NCBI GenBank assembly: GCA_015501075.1
Contig: JADNYJ010000092.1
Coordinates: 62,001-126,000, forward strand
DNA from: Gymnopilus junonius
Lineage: Eukaryota; Basidiomycota; Agaricomycetes; Agaricales; Galerinaceae
DNA: 64,000 nt
Reading direction: 5' to 3'
A program made the position numbers and the translations under genes. Shown here one piece after another: positions 1 to 12,500 of the stretch. Each line of letters starts with the position of its first letter. Within the stretch, counting starts at the first letter, position 1. The notes under the pieces are model-generated. The model was not told the DNA's origin and did no database searches. It saw nothing but the letters and a program-made list of their open reading frames with translations.

Positions 1-1248
1 TGCCTGGGTCGGACTCGATAACGGCAAAAGGACCGCCGACGAGATCCATGTTGTCTCCAGAGTTGCAATTTCCATTCTGATTGGCTCGATCAAATTACGT
101 CACACAAGTTAAAGACCACCACATACTTTTTGATGGAGCTGTGATAACTCTACTCTGTACGACCAAAAGTTAGCTTCTACTCAGCTTGTCTGGCGAGGGT
201 TTCTAGTAACCTTCAAGTCAAATGGCTATTATTTAAAGGAATACATAGATGGGACCTGTCGCCTTGATTACTGTGACTGACAAAAGACACTGAGTCTAGA
301 TTGTCCAACTCACAAGAGGAAAGAGATATATCTATTGCGGTGGGAGGTTGTGATTCGCAGTCGAATGCCACATGCCACGGAAATTTTAAATGCGTAGTCC
401 CCAGTACTTACTGCAAGGGATTTATCGTCATCCCCAGTCCAATAGATTGGTTTGTTCAGTAATTCAAGAATCAGGCGGTTTGAATATAATTTCTGCTCAG
501 CATATTTTTACCGCTGCTTACGACCAACATTAATGACCCCGCGGCTCTTTAAACTTTAAAGCAGAGCGACCTGCGTCGTGGGCGCGCAACTCCCCGTGTC
601 CTGTGCCGAATAGAACTACCCCGGCCGCAAAAGGCGGTAATGAAAAGAATAACGAGATGCGTCGAGATCCTTGACGACTGTCGAAGCAGCTCACCCTGTT
701 TTATGCAAGTCGTCTTCTAATTCCTCAACATTCGAATTGACTTTTCAAGAATCAAGTTCATATCGCAAGCCATACCCTTCGAGGGGAAGCGAGACCGGGC
801 CTATTTATTAATTAAAGACATCATCCAGATCGCGCAAGTTCCAAAAGAAGCTTGACTAGTCGTTGCTGGAGCTATCTGTTATGTCAGTAGATTTATAGTA
901 TAGAGCGCTTATAGGCGGGCATTCCGGTGAACTGGGAAGGTTGGTGTAGAGCCCTGATTTTTCAGACCCTGAGATGCAGACCGCCATTACGCGGTGACGA
1001 CATATGACTTGAATCGGATTGAATGGTCGTCAGTGGAAAGTCATAGTGACTATATCAGTAATATGTAAAGGAGGATACCAAATGACATAACAAGAGCAAG
1101 AGAGGACACCGAATGACGACCACCAGCACGCCGTAGCACGGGCGACCATAAGTCTGTTTGACAGCTGGAGCAACTAGAGTCTAGAAAAGATCACGAGAGC
1201 CACGGGGCATTTCCGGTCATACGTATTATAATGGATTCGGGGGCTCAT
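1..1248. other. Gene-free stretch
   Basis: I see no recognisable coding exon on either strand. Open frames are short and not conserved-looking. Nothing else is supported here. Confidence 0.5.
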
Positions 1249-1250
1249 TA

Positions 1251-1365
1251 GAGGTTATCTGCAAGGTTTGACCAGAGGATTCTGCGTCTTCTGATTGTCT
1301 TGGGGCGGTGGGGCTTCGACTTATATGGGAATTCCTTAGGAATAATCCAACTTGCAGATAACCTC
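1251..1365. mobile_element. 115-bp MITE-like element with TIRs and TA duplication
   Basis: The left end reads GAGGTTATCTGCAAG and the right end is its exact reverse complement, CTTGCAGATAACCTC. A TA dinucleotide flanks both sides (1249-1250 and 1366-1367), as expected for a TA target-site duplication. The roughly 85-bp interior has no coding capacity. The same terminal sequence bounds a 705-bp element at 52139-52843, so this is a family rather than a chance palindrome. It is probably a non-autonomous cut-and-paste DNA transposon. The superfamily cannot be assigned without a transposase. Confidence 0.75.
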
Positions 1366-1367
1366 TA

Positions 1368-2366
1368 TTGAAGGAGCTTCCGTTAACGCTAGGCAAAGAT
1401 CTTTTGATCGAAAATAAAGAACATTTTCACGTTCAAGCCAAACGGACCCGAAGTATTTACAGTACGTTGATTTTTGCAAAATCAGGACATTCGATCCTCC
1501 GATGCTAGTTGGAGCTGGTGCGTGCGAGATCCTGGATGATAATCGTACGAGAAAGGAGCGGATTAGATCAGATGGAGCCTAGATAGTGATAGACAGTCAA
1601 GCAAGGTAAGGTATATCTGGCAAGCCGGGTCCAGGATTGAGGACCAGTAACAAGTTTCCTTGAATGACGGAGATAATACTCGTCTTGATGGCCACACAAG
1701 GCTACGTAGCAGGAACAAGCGAGATCCAGCAGACTACACAGAGGAAGATGGTGAGAATAACGAACCAGGTACTTTCTCGGTGTCAGATAGAGCGAGAGGG
1801 GCTGTACGAACGCGCCTGGTCCGTACTTTGTGTACGTAGGAGGTTTAGCATGCAACGCTTGTCAAGACAAAGGAGTCCCAGGGAAGAATTCCTCTCGTTT
1901 TCCGATACCAAAGAAAGTGGGTTGCAGGACTTTAACAAGTCCGTGAACCTGTGCAAGGAGTGTCAGGGAGGTCGAAGTTTAAGTATGACAGCGTTTTGAG
2001 TATCTTCAAACGGCAAGTGGAAATGAACGAATGAATGTTAGGGTCGAAATGCCTATAGCCTCGTAGTCGGTGAGTGGCGACCCAATTGCGGGGGGAGGAG
2101 TGCGTGGGCGCGTAACGTCATCCTTGTATCCGGTGTACTGAAGGGTCCTTCTTCATAGACCAGAAAGTGGGGAGATTTGATTTCCACAAGGAATGATTAT
2201 ATGACAAGTATGGTTTCTAAAAAAGCAGGTTTAGCTCTAGGAAATGACAACACGAACACGCAGGGCAACTGCCACAAACACATTAAAGGGTTTACCTATG
2301 CTACAGTGGCTCCGTGGACTAAATCCTCCTGAAAGAGCGCCAAGGAAAGGTTTACAACGTGGTTTA
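1368..2366. other. Gene-free stretch
   Basis: Open frames on both strands around 1568-1999 are under 115 codons and resemble no family I know. They overlap each other antiparallel, which suggests chance. I see no other feature. Confidence 0.4.
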
Positions 2367-2745
2367 TTACTTTGCTGAAGAAGGCGGATGAGGAGGAGGC
2401 TCATTCAGCGGATTTTCCTCTCTCGCCTGCGCAAGTAGCTGGTCCAAGCCCCTCTCCCTCACCGCTCGCTATATAACAGCGGAGGATTAGCACCAGCATC
2501 CAATGCAGAAAAAAAAAAGCGAGCCCCGAGCCCTAGCGCACCTGGACGCAAGCCTTGTACTCCTCCCAGACCTTCCCGCATTTCGCTTGGAACTCGTCCG
2601 CCTTCTTTTTCGAGTATGCAGCCCGGGCCTCGACGTTTTGTGAGGCTGCTACGGCTGGCTCTAGGTAGCCTTCGAACCATGAATTGAAGCAGGAGTCATA
2701 TTCTCGTTTGAGTGGGGTGCATTGCTCGGAGAGGCTTTGCGACAT
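2367..2745 (-). CDS. MDM35: Mdm35/TRIAP1-like twin CX9C protein
   Basis: This is a small mitochondrial intermembrane-space protein. In the known family it partners Ups1/PRELI-type proteins for phospholipid transfer and is imported by the Mia40 disulfide relay. I read two exons: 2745-2542 and 2468-2367, joined across a 73-bp intron with GTGCGC donor and TATAG acceptor. The product is 101 residues. It shows two CX9C motifs: CTPLKREYDSC near residues 9-19 and CGKVWEEYKAC near 55-65. Exon 2 supplies the conserved tail (RAVRERGLDQLLAQAREENP and onward) ending in a proline-rich stretch. Reading through the intron would give a 70-residue product lacking this tail, so splicing is the better model. 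The start is the only methionine upstream of the first CX9C motif. Confidence 0.88.
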
Positions 2746-3666
2746 GGAACTGGTGAAGAGAGGGCGACGCTGACGCGGTGACGAATTTGTCGGCCGGCGT
2801 CGATTTGTATTCTATTTTTAGCAATAATCCAACGAGAATTATTTAAACAACAGATTTTACAAGTCAGTTTGCCACTTTCAGATTCCAAAATGAATGAAGG
2901 GCAGCATGTTGTAATCCAAAACCCATGCATCTTCGTCTCTTGAGGTTCTAACTTAGGGAGTCTCCGGCTTGAACCAGTTTCCGATGCTGTATCAGAAGAA
3001 TTACTGACTTCATTTCTCCACATGCGGGCGTAGACTTCGGAGGAGAGATCAGCAGCAATATGGTCATAAATTGGCCGTCGTGGCTAAAGGATTCCTGAAC
3101 CCAGCAAACTGAAATCCGGTAGCAATGTGTAATGCTCCCTTGGGCAACTGTCATCCACCGACAGCAGTCCCACAAGCAGTAAAACATGCAAAATCAGCCA
3201 TTGGAAGCCAGTGTCGCGCAATTTCGGCAAGCCCAGAGCTGGTGGTCTGTGAGCCCCAATGAGGCGCTACAGGGTTCAAGACTGCCGTGTCCATGACAAG
3301 TGGATCTTGAACGCGGCAAGGCAGGGTCGTTATCGAAAACGGGTGTACTATGTTCTGGAGCCAGGCACTTAGCTGTGTCCCGACCTCCAAGCTTTTTCGG
3401 TAGAAAATAGTACTGCGCTAGATGCGATCGCTAAGGAGCTTAGCCATAGACATTCCTGAGACATGATGATCTGGATCCATGTAAATGGAGTCCGATAATG
3501 CTTTTCGAGCTAGACGGTCTGCTGGTAGGTGACGAGATATTTCAAATAATAGTATCAAGCCGGGCCCTAACCAAAACGTTTAAAAAGGAACTGACATAAA
3601 CTGATATTATTGCAGCGTGTTTAGATAGCAGGTCTTCACTCTTCCCAATCTCTCACAGAAGCCACC
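2746..3666. other. Intergenic, no supported gene
   Basis: Several overlapping minus-strand open frames cover 2948-3390, but none resembles a known protein and no convincing splice model links them. Nothing else is seen. Confidence 0.35.
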
Positions 3667-4746
3667 ATGGTCAAAACACAATCAAGAAAGAAAAAAACCA
3701 AAGCAAAGAGACGGATTACGCCGCTGACGGAAGGAAAGATACAGGGTGAGTTGGTACCAATGCAGAACAAATTATTTATTATTCCCTACGGCGAAGCGCC
3801 AATTGCTCGAGGGCGCAAAAGGCAGACTCCACTTGAAACTAGACCCCAAACTCACGACGCAGATACACGCCCTTGAGATCCAGCACGACAACCCTAAGGA
3901 CGCGGTGGAGCACTGCAACAAACGTCGTGATGTTTTGCGGCAGGAAGAATTGTGAAAGTGAGCAAAGAATATGTGAATCTTGCACGCTACAATTCGGGTG
4001 AGGTTCTATGATCTTGAAGTGGTTGCAATGCTGATGCAGGACCCTGCAGCAGCTCATGACTTCGTTGAGACAGTTGCAAGATCCTTACAAACGAGCTGAG
4101 ACAGATGGGGGAAATCAATAACGATGGCTTGATTTCACTTGTGATGGCTATAAAGGAAAACATCAGGAATTTTGCTAGATCTTTTTGATACACAAGTCTG
4201 GGCGAACTATCCTGATAGGGACGGTAGTGCACGACATCATCCTGTTCCTACTCAGAAATGGCAACGTCTCGGGCAATCTGTTGCGTCTGCTGATGACGAG
4301 GACCACTGGGCCGAAAATCTATGTATGGATTAATAGCAGCGAGATCGGTGTCCAAGTCGTATACGGTTTCGGTCGAATGAAAAGAGGCCTTGAAGCAGAT
4401 CACCAGGATTCATCACCTACGCTTTTGTACTACGGTGGGCGTCATTTTTATCGGCATTCTGTTCGTGTCCTTTCCACGCGTATTCTGGGATACAGAAGAA
4501 CCCGAGTCAATGACTGTTGTATGGCTACTCAATTGTATGAGATGCGGCGAGGCTGAACTTGAACGTATCGCCTTTCACGTTACTATCTGTCGTGCCAATA
4601 GAAGAGACCAAGTGCTGAGACTGTTAGCTTGGAGGGCTGTTCACCGATTAGCAAAGTTCATATACGACGTCAGCCACTTAGCTAGGTATAAGCATGTCTA
4701 CTTTTACAAGATTCCTGGTCATGATCAAGTTGCATTTATACATTAA
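3667..4746 (+). pseudogene. Decayed coding relic, product not recognised
   Basis: A lysine/arginine-rich start (MVKTQSRKKKTKAKRR, with context ACCATGG) is followed by protein-like segments that keep changing frame. Examples are the stretch around LDPKLTTQIHALEIQ (3830-3955), VRFYDLEVVAMLMQDPAAAH (about 3990-4060) and a hydrophobic segment GVIFIGILFVSF (about 4430-4480). In-frame stops interrupt the segments, and no set of GT-AG introns restores one long frame. I do not recognise the family. It could also be an intact gene whose introns I failed to place, or noise. Confidence 0.3.
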
Positions 4747-4853
4747 TGTCAATGAGGAAGGTGCTGATATTACTGTAAGACAAAGCGAGCGATAGGACAC
4801 AAAGGTCAAAGGTAAGAAACATGAAGAAGGGCAAAAGGGAGGGTATCAATACC

Positions 4854-6116
4854 TCAATGCGAGTCGTGATAGAAGGTCCCTCGTAAATAGAACATAGTGC
4901 CATGATTCTCTCGTCCGCCTCGGCTATCATGGGGGTTATACTCAGCTCCAGACCGGAAACGCCAGACAGAGAAACATTTCCATGCATTTCCGTTCGGCCG
5001 CCGCGACTTCTCCATGCGCCCGTCGGTGTCAAGCAGACCCGTTTCAAGCATTGAAAGGCTTGTTATCTCCATAGACAGAGGAGGTTCGATTGGCTCTGAG
5101 GGTTCTGGTGTTAATAACTCTTGAGGAAGGTCTTTGTGAAGACCGGATCGGGTGAGCATGGTAAGAGTATGCGTTCTAGGGTGAATAGAGTAGATCTCGA
5201 AAAGAGGAGTAAATTAGTATAAGGAAGGGGAGTACGAGGAAAGCAAAACTTACAATAGCATCTTTTTCTATCACTTCAGAGGTGGCGAATGATCGTCTGT
5301 AGGCGATGACATCACCAACGCGAACAATCTTACGTTTCGCCAATGTGCCTAGCTTGACTTCACGAGCCTCTCTAACGAACATTTAGCAACAGTACTAGGG
5401 CTAAAAAACAAGAAATTGTACCCAGCTCTCCCATTAGATAGCATGTCGCGAGCTGAAGGCTCCAGTGGCAGATGGTTGTCTCGCATCCAAACCTCGTCTT
5501 TCCAAGGCGCGGCCACCGTACCAGTTTGTATGCCCTGTTGGAATTGCTCGACCTTGGCAGTGTGTGACTCTGAGAAATAGTTCAAGTAGAGGTGGTCCTG
5601 AAAGGTACGCGTTGCGGCCAGGAAATGAGGATCGTTGAATATGCCCAGGTTCAGCTCGGCTCCTGAAGATTCCGCCAACGGTTTCTCGTCAACAGCCATC
5701 ATGTCATTACTTTCAGCCTTGACCAAAGGGTGGTCTGTCCCAAGAGTGGGTTCGTAACTCGTAAAGGCCGTTGGGGGAAGAAGAGTCTCGAGATGCATCC
5801 TTGCGTCCTCTGACAGCATAGACCACGTATTGTCGTTGATGATATCCTAATGAAGACTTCTATTGAGTTCCCTACAGCTTACAACAGAGGTCGATCACAC
5901 AAGAAACAGAACGAAATGGAGTCTTTCGCTGGCAGAGACACATACTTGCATGTCCAGTGAGACTAGGTCGCTTTTAGAGCTCTCTAGCAAAGTCTTGAAC
6001 GTTTTCTCCGGGTCAACTTCGGGCGCAGGCTTTGGCTTTACTGGTCGAACAGGTTCAGCGGCGACTAGAGTAGGTGCTTTCACTGGCTGCCGTGCTGAGC
6101 GGCGGGGACGTTCCAT
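4854..6116 (-). CDS. ASX/DEUBAD-domain nuclear protein
   Basis: I read four exons: 6116-5946, 5846-5422, 5371-5254 and 5195-4854, giving 351 residues. Introns of 99, 50 and 58 bp all have GT-AG ends. The N-terminus is basic and proline-rich (MERPRRSARQPVKAP). The region from about residue 38 to 150 fits the Asx homology/DEUBAD fold: FKTLLESSKSDLVSLDMQ, then NDNTWSMLSEDARMHLETLL, and a later RTFQDHLYLNYFSE. In animals, ASXL proteins use this domain to activate BAP1-type deubiquitinases. Fungal relatives are largely uncharacterised, so a chromatin or deubiquitinase role is inference. A conserved C-terminal block (RMEKSRRPNGNAWKCFSVWR, GGRENHGTMFYLRG) ends at a natural stop. Start choice rests on the only upstream methionine in frame. 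Confidence 0.8.
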
Positions 6117-8703
6117 TGTGAAGAGAAGATGAGCGCAGATGTCAACAAGGCCATAGCCGAATTGCCGTGATTATTTGGATCTGCTACAATGCTCTTAGAA
6201 TATAACAAGGTCAAATATCACGCGCGTTAGCTAAATTTAGATTTGGTCGTCCTCAAAGATCGCAGAAACAGGGTAATACCACAACTATTTGGTATTCCGA
6301 ATTTCTGGAGTCGGTCACCAGCTGGTTCTAAAGAAGCTTTCACGTGCTATTTGTTTCCAAATTTTTTTTTCTTTCATTTTGGTTGTTCCCTTCGGCGGAT
6401 CGCCTTTCAAGTACTCACGGCATAGTACCTCTAGCAATGTAACATATGAGAAATTTCTTATCTAGTACCTAGATTACATGGGATAAAGTATCAATTTAGG
6501 TTTATTACATTGACGGATCTTAACAATTCTAACGTAGCAATCTAATCCCTCAGACGCATAAACTTCCAGAAAAGACGCAATCAAGGCGGAGAATGAACCT
6601 CTCCACTCGAAGCTTCGAACAGACGAGCCCCTTGAGGTAGTTTCCTAATGCCGAATCGTGTGTCCATTTTTTTCATATGTAAGTACTAACATATCGACTT
6701 GTCATTGTCCTGTGAATAAGCCCCACAAGTTTACTTCAAAATTGTGTCTCGACCAGAAGAATGGATGCCAATAAAATGTAGCCCGGGCGATTTTGATGAT
6801 TACTGATTGGTTCGGCAATTTAAAGCGGGGACCAGTTGACTTCTAGGACGTTCAGTAATGCAGAAAGCTATCCACAGAATATGTTTACTAAAGCCAGGTT
6901 TAACCCTTTAGTATCAATGCTTGGTGATGCTGCCAGCGCAAGTGAAACAGATTGACAGGACGGTATTATACGAGCGTGGCCAATGTGTTTAGCCTTACGT
7001 TGTGGAAGGATTTATTTCCACCTACTCTACTTTGGATCCCACACCTCTTTGGGGGCCTTAAACCTCATGGACTGTCTTCCTGTAGGCTCAAGTTCCGGGG
7101 TACCCATTTATTTTCAGGATGCTTGCCACATGTTCCAATCTATGCGTCAGGTTTTTCCCGAGCCAGATATTGTTTCCACAGACCGTTCGTTGGAATTTCG
7201 GAGAAGCCTTTCAACAGGAACCTGAATTAAGTACTGTCAGCAAGCGAATGCATTCTGATCCCGTACACCTGCATGGACAGCGGCATAACCGGCGTACGGG
7301 CACTACACTCCACTGGGATAGGATGTTCATCGTATTCGGACTCGACTGTTTTCATGTTAATGCTTTAACACCTTGGCAGCTGTAAAATTTAGTTATCTGA
7401 TTATTTTAGCCAACGAAGCTCGTGGACCTCACAGACAGGCCAGCAAAAAATGTTGTTCCCAGGCATAGTAAGGCCGTATACCCCCAAGGCCTCGGAGAAT
7501 GTACCTATATTCCTTGGCGTAGTATCTGGAAATATGACCGCTAATCATCGACATATGTCTCATGATTCCGTTTTGATTCAGGAATTATTTAGCTCTGCCA
7601 AACTGTTAGACATTAATATGCCTCGCGGGACAAGACCTAGCGTTGGCCATTGGTTCAGGTTCAGGTATCGATAGCGGAAAAATTAGCTGACTTCTAAGCG
7701 TTTCACTGAATAGGATAACGGTCCGTACCAAGAATAAATATACCGCATAGCTCAAATTTGGGGGGTAGATCCAGAGGATTGGCAGGATTTTCGCTAGTGC
7801 GGATCTGGCTTGCTTATCGCACTGATTCCCCCCGAGTTTCGCAGATGAAGAAAAGTAGGAATGAAGTTCGATGCAGCTTTACGGCTTTTCGGTATTTCCA
7901 AATACTTGAAACCCATGCGGTGCTATGCAACCGTTAGCCACGATTAACCTTCGTCCCGACCGCTGAAGCGCTTATATTTTTAGGGAGGTCGATATCTCGG
8001 TCGAAGCTACTCAAGTAGTGTTTTGCGAGAAAATTTGACATAGGTCGATATTTCCACTCCGCGAGTACTGGAAGAAAAGCGAGTTCCGGTACCTATCGTC
8101 TTGCTTAGGTTTACATAGTTCATTTAGTTCACGCCTGTCATTAGCAGACAGAAGACTAAAAAATTCCTGAGAACCGGCTGAAAGAAGTCCATGCTTCTCG
8201 CCGCTATGCACTCCATACACATCGGGCTCAGGCTCATCATCTGCACTTGCATGATCAGATTGAAGGTTTTGACACAGAAGCTCGACGCGAATCCAAAATT
8301 AAAAGCCGTTAATAATTCCTTCGGGTATCTCGCAGATGTATAGTCCTGTAGACATGTTGTATTTTTGTGTCGACGTGTAGATGCAGTATGTAAATCACAA
8401 AGAGCTACTCGAAAGTAATTAGGAGCGGGGAGTACAACTTTAACTACGCTACGTATGAAAATTTGTTTTGTGGCGACGGTACGGCCGATGAAGGTCCATT
8501 CGTCTAAATAATGCAGGAATTGTCCGAAATGATGTTGAGTTACACTAAATGAATATGATGACTTGAAATATTGTCCAAAATCGTTGCAAGACTCCTTTGT
8601 ACTATTGTCCGATGAAAGCCTAAGGTCCAAAACAGCACCCAAGAAAAACCTCATGAAATTGGAAAGAAGAAAAGAAGATCGAAAAAATAGAAATGGAAGA
8701 AAT
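6117..8703. other. Gene-poor stretch
   Basis: I see no supported gene. Plus-strand open frames near 6952-7385 overlap in three frames, and the long minus frame at 8124-8852 lacks any recognisable motif and runs antisense into the zinc-finger exon. AT-rich, with no repeats that I could pair by eye. Confidence 0.4.
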
Positions 8704-9547
8704 TCAATTATGGACCCAACGCGTTCCTCCTTGGGCCACAGGACACTTGTGGTTTCCCAGAGTCTTTTTGGTCGAGAAGAATCTTCCGCATTCGTCGCAA
8801 AGGAATTCGCAAATCTTTCCATGCTTAGCCACCTCATGTCGGAGACGATCATGTTGACGTGAGAACCGTTCCGAGCACCCGAGCGTGCATGGAAAGGAAG
8901 ATCGTGGCTTGGGCTTGTGCGCCTCCATATGCACCTTCAGTGTATACTGGCTGGTGAAGCGTCGCTCACAACCGATAATGACGCAGGGGAAACGACGGCG
9001 CTGCTGTTGAGGGTCAACAAGTTCAGATCGAGCTGGCGACGAATCTCTTGATTTCGCAATGACGGGCTTGGTCTCGACCACCTCGAGACTCGAGTTTGAC
9101 ACCGAAGGGGATTGTGAAAGAGAAGACCGTGGAGAATGGCCGACGTGTAGTGACTGCGACCATGAGGATGAGGAAGATGATGAAGGGTATTGATTTTGGA
9201 GGGAATTTGTGAAGTCGAAACCTAAGGCATTCGTATAATGATCATGAAGGCGTGGCTGAGGTGAAAGGGAAAGAGCTGGAGGATATGAGCAGGTGCGCAA
9301 ATTGAGGATATAGACACATACCTTCTGAGCGTGGTGAGCATGACATGACAGAGAAGGATGGAGAGTAGGTATTGGAATATGAGCTGGGCTCGGGAATTGA
9401 CGAAAACGATGAATCATAGCCAATGTTGTTCTCATACGGCCACGAGAATGCATTGCTGTCTAGGGGTTCCTCCAAGGAACTATAGCTAGTGTTACCCTCG
9501 AATTGATGAGGGTTCACAAAGCTTGGTGGACAGTGCGCTGAAGTCAT
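8704..9547 (-). CDS. C2H2 zinc-finger protein, probable transcription factor
   Basis: I read two exons, 9547-9322 and 9275-8704, separated by a 46-bp intron (GTATGT...TCCAG), giving 265 residues. The N-terminal half is Ser/Tyr/Pro-rich and probably disordered. The C-terminal third carries three fingers. Finger 1 is C-x4-C-x12-H-x3-H (CVIIGCERRF...HMEAH). Finger 2 is C-x3-C-x12-H-x4-H (CTLGCSERF...HEVAKH). Finger 3 begins CDECGRFFS and ends H-x-C, so its last ligand is atypical. The protein stops 11 residues later. DNA binding is inferred from the fingers; targets are unknown. A later acceptor would cause a frameshift, so the TCCAG acceptor was chosen. Confidence 0.8.
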
Positions 9548-12500
9548 AGTAAGTGTCGGAAGCGAAAGGTAGGAGATAACCGATCTCTACCCGATTCGTA
9601 TATTCCTTCGTCAGAGAAGACTGGACCAGCGGTCATCCACTGAGTTAAAGAGTGCGAATCTAAGATTTTACTTCGACATCAGTGACGCGACAGATGAAGA
9701 CGGTCATCGGAACATACCATCGTACACGTCATATGTTGCGTCGTGTCCATAGAAAGGACCATCGAGAGACGGCGAATGGATCCTGACGAGGGGGACTCGA
9801 GCTGTTCTGGTAGAGTAGTGTGCCATGTCGTAGGGAGAGCAAGGCTTGTGTGCTGCACATCGGTCAATTAATAGATGCTCGAGGTGTCTTAATTGACAAA
9901 GCGTGGCGTACCAGATGGTGCTTTAATAACAGGCATGATATGTCTAGTGAAGAAGGCGAGAAGAGAGTACCCGAGTTGTCGAATGGGAGGTGGGCGCTTC
10001 GGGGCTGTGTTCGAGACAGGTGAAAAGCTGGAGTTCTTATCTACGGAAGAAAAGCAGGGTCATGGTGCTATATAAATGGATATATATGGGATCAGCCAAG
10101 ATCGGGCGTCAGATGTGGAAGGCACACTTTCACGCGAACAGCCTCCGACATTGAGTTTAGGAGGACAAAGCGAGAGAGCGTGGGCCGAAGATGTGCACCT
10201 GTTTGCTACGCTCTGGAAATAGAATATGGAAGACATATCGACTGGAATCGATCCGTGAGTGCAGGAGTAGCAAAGACACGAGAGCTAGAGCAAGAGTGAG
10301 AGCATCAATTCGACAGGAGTGTTCTCCATTACCTAAGTACGGAGTCAAAGGAACTAACCGTGGAAGAAAACATGTATTTCTATTCTCGGATTGTACATAA
10401 CAAAACGACAAATCAGAGACAGTCTAGACATCGGATCACCATATACGGCATCATGAAGACTAAATAACGCCAGACCCTCCGAGCCTGGCAGGGCTCGTCA
10501 CGCGTGCCTGGGGTCGGACAGCCACTCCTCCGTGCTTTCAGGAGCTCCATTCTGTCCCTGTCTCCATTGTTGCTATATCCTAGCGGAAATCAATTCTCAA
10601 ACATACCCTCGTATTGTTTTCCATGTCTTTCAATTCTACATTCACTCAAATTCCGCACTGCCATCTGGAGCTTTCTCTCGTAGCCATCGTGATGTCTATT
10701 CACCAGTCAATTAGGTCTCGGAAAGGCCTCATTTCTTTTCATATGCACTCAGCGCCGGTTTTTGAAGGCGCATCAAATGTCAGAAATGATCCCCGGTCTC
10801 ATTGATCCTCATCGATGGAGGTCATCATTTGCAAATATGCCCGGAAAGTCCTGGTTACAATATTCGCGTTTGGCTTTTCTGTGATGTGTCGCACTCGGAT
10901 GTTCATGACGTGCACAGCAACTTCATCAGTGGTACCAAGAGCCAGGGTCCTGTTTGACAAGAGTCCACAATGATTGCCGGTTTAGCAAACCGTATACTTC
11001 AAGTTGCATTGCAAGACGTCAGTTTGACAACAAGACGAGCGCTGCCTTACGGACTGGCAATTGACTTGGACACGACCCAAAGTATCATGGCTTAATGGAC
11101 CATGGTTGCTCTCTTGGATCTTCATTTCCTAGAGGTTTTATCTCCAGTTGCGGACATCGACTGCCGTAAAAGTTGCCTCCACACCTCGGAACCGAAAGTC
11201 GATTTTTTCATAGGCGGGTTCAACTGGAAGGAAGGAAATCCACAGCCCGTCGTCTAATTCAGCACCCACAGACTCCCGTTTCCTTTTGCTCTCTGTCCTT
11301 CTACCACTTTACGTTGTCTCATTTTATGTCTCACAGGGATACTTCACATGCGACTCTTATCTTCACCTCGAGGCTCAATGAAAGAGGGTGCTGTTCCAAT
11401 ATTTCATCATGTAATTGTATTTCCTTTTTGCACGACAGTCAGCGTGCATGCTATACCTTTCCGACACGTGTCATGTCGGCAAGCGATTTTCAGAGTGTCC
11501 TCTAACATTTGTGCTTCTCCCTGACGCCTTGCTACGAAGGTGTGAACGTCTTGGACTTTGGACATAAAATTCCGCATTAAACTACTATCTACATTTGGTA
11601 ACCGCTCGGTGGCGACCTCACAAGCAGATAACACTCCTAATATGTTCGGATCTTTCTGGGAGCTGAAAGTCTTCCGGTATGGTATGTTTTACTGAAACTC
11701 GCGGTGTCTAACAGCCCCGACGATGACGCTTAGGGGATTAATGTCAACGACTGTACGTCACTAAGGTTCAACCAAAGACGACCCTCTTTTGCTCTCGCTT
11801 GCAAGTAAATTCCTTCAACGACGGATGCGGTACATACTCTTGAAGATTTTGTGGATGAAATAGTTTAGAGTTGAAAATAAGAAGTTGCTCATAGGCGTCC
11901 CATGTTTAGGGTTTTTCGGGCGGGTTTACCGACAGTAGAACCTTATGAACGACATAAAGTTTCCTCGCTAGTCGCTTTCCGACGTAGTAGGAAGAGGTTG
12001 TCGGTCTATCGTCCTGGTAAATGATATGTTTTCCCGCCACGAATATGTCGGTTTGAAGCATATGGACCGGTATTCTTCCCTCCTCGAACATCGGACGGAA
12101 GGAGGGGGAATGACGTGCTCTGCTCACACCGACCACCCATGGTCCGTCGGTGCGATACGTTCTGGGCTCTGTATTTTGGGACGAGCACAATGGGGATCGC
12201 ACGTCTGTCAATCACATCCCCAGCGACCTTCAGTGATCGGCACTGATTCTAAAATAAGGGTACCGATGTACGAAGGCTGAAAGGGATTGCAAATCAGCCG
12301 ATAGACTTTCTGCAAGACATAATTAATCAAATTCGATTTTCCCGACGATTACATACTTCTTTAGGAGATGGTATCGGGGTATTGGACGTCGATCAGCGAT
12401 GCTTCTGTGCTGCTAGTAACCTGCTACTATTGGGCTCGGGTTTCTTGTCCGAGCCTTCAGCCACTAATGCTCTTTGCGACAACTGACCATAGGGCGTTTG

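Noticed and set aside
2533..2745. A 70-residue unspliced MDM35
   Set aside because: It ends inside the intron. The spliced form restores the conserved C-terminal helix.
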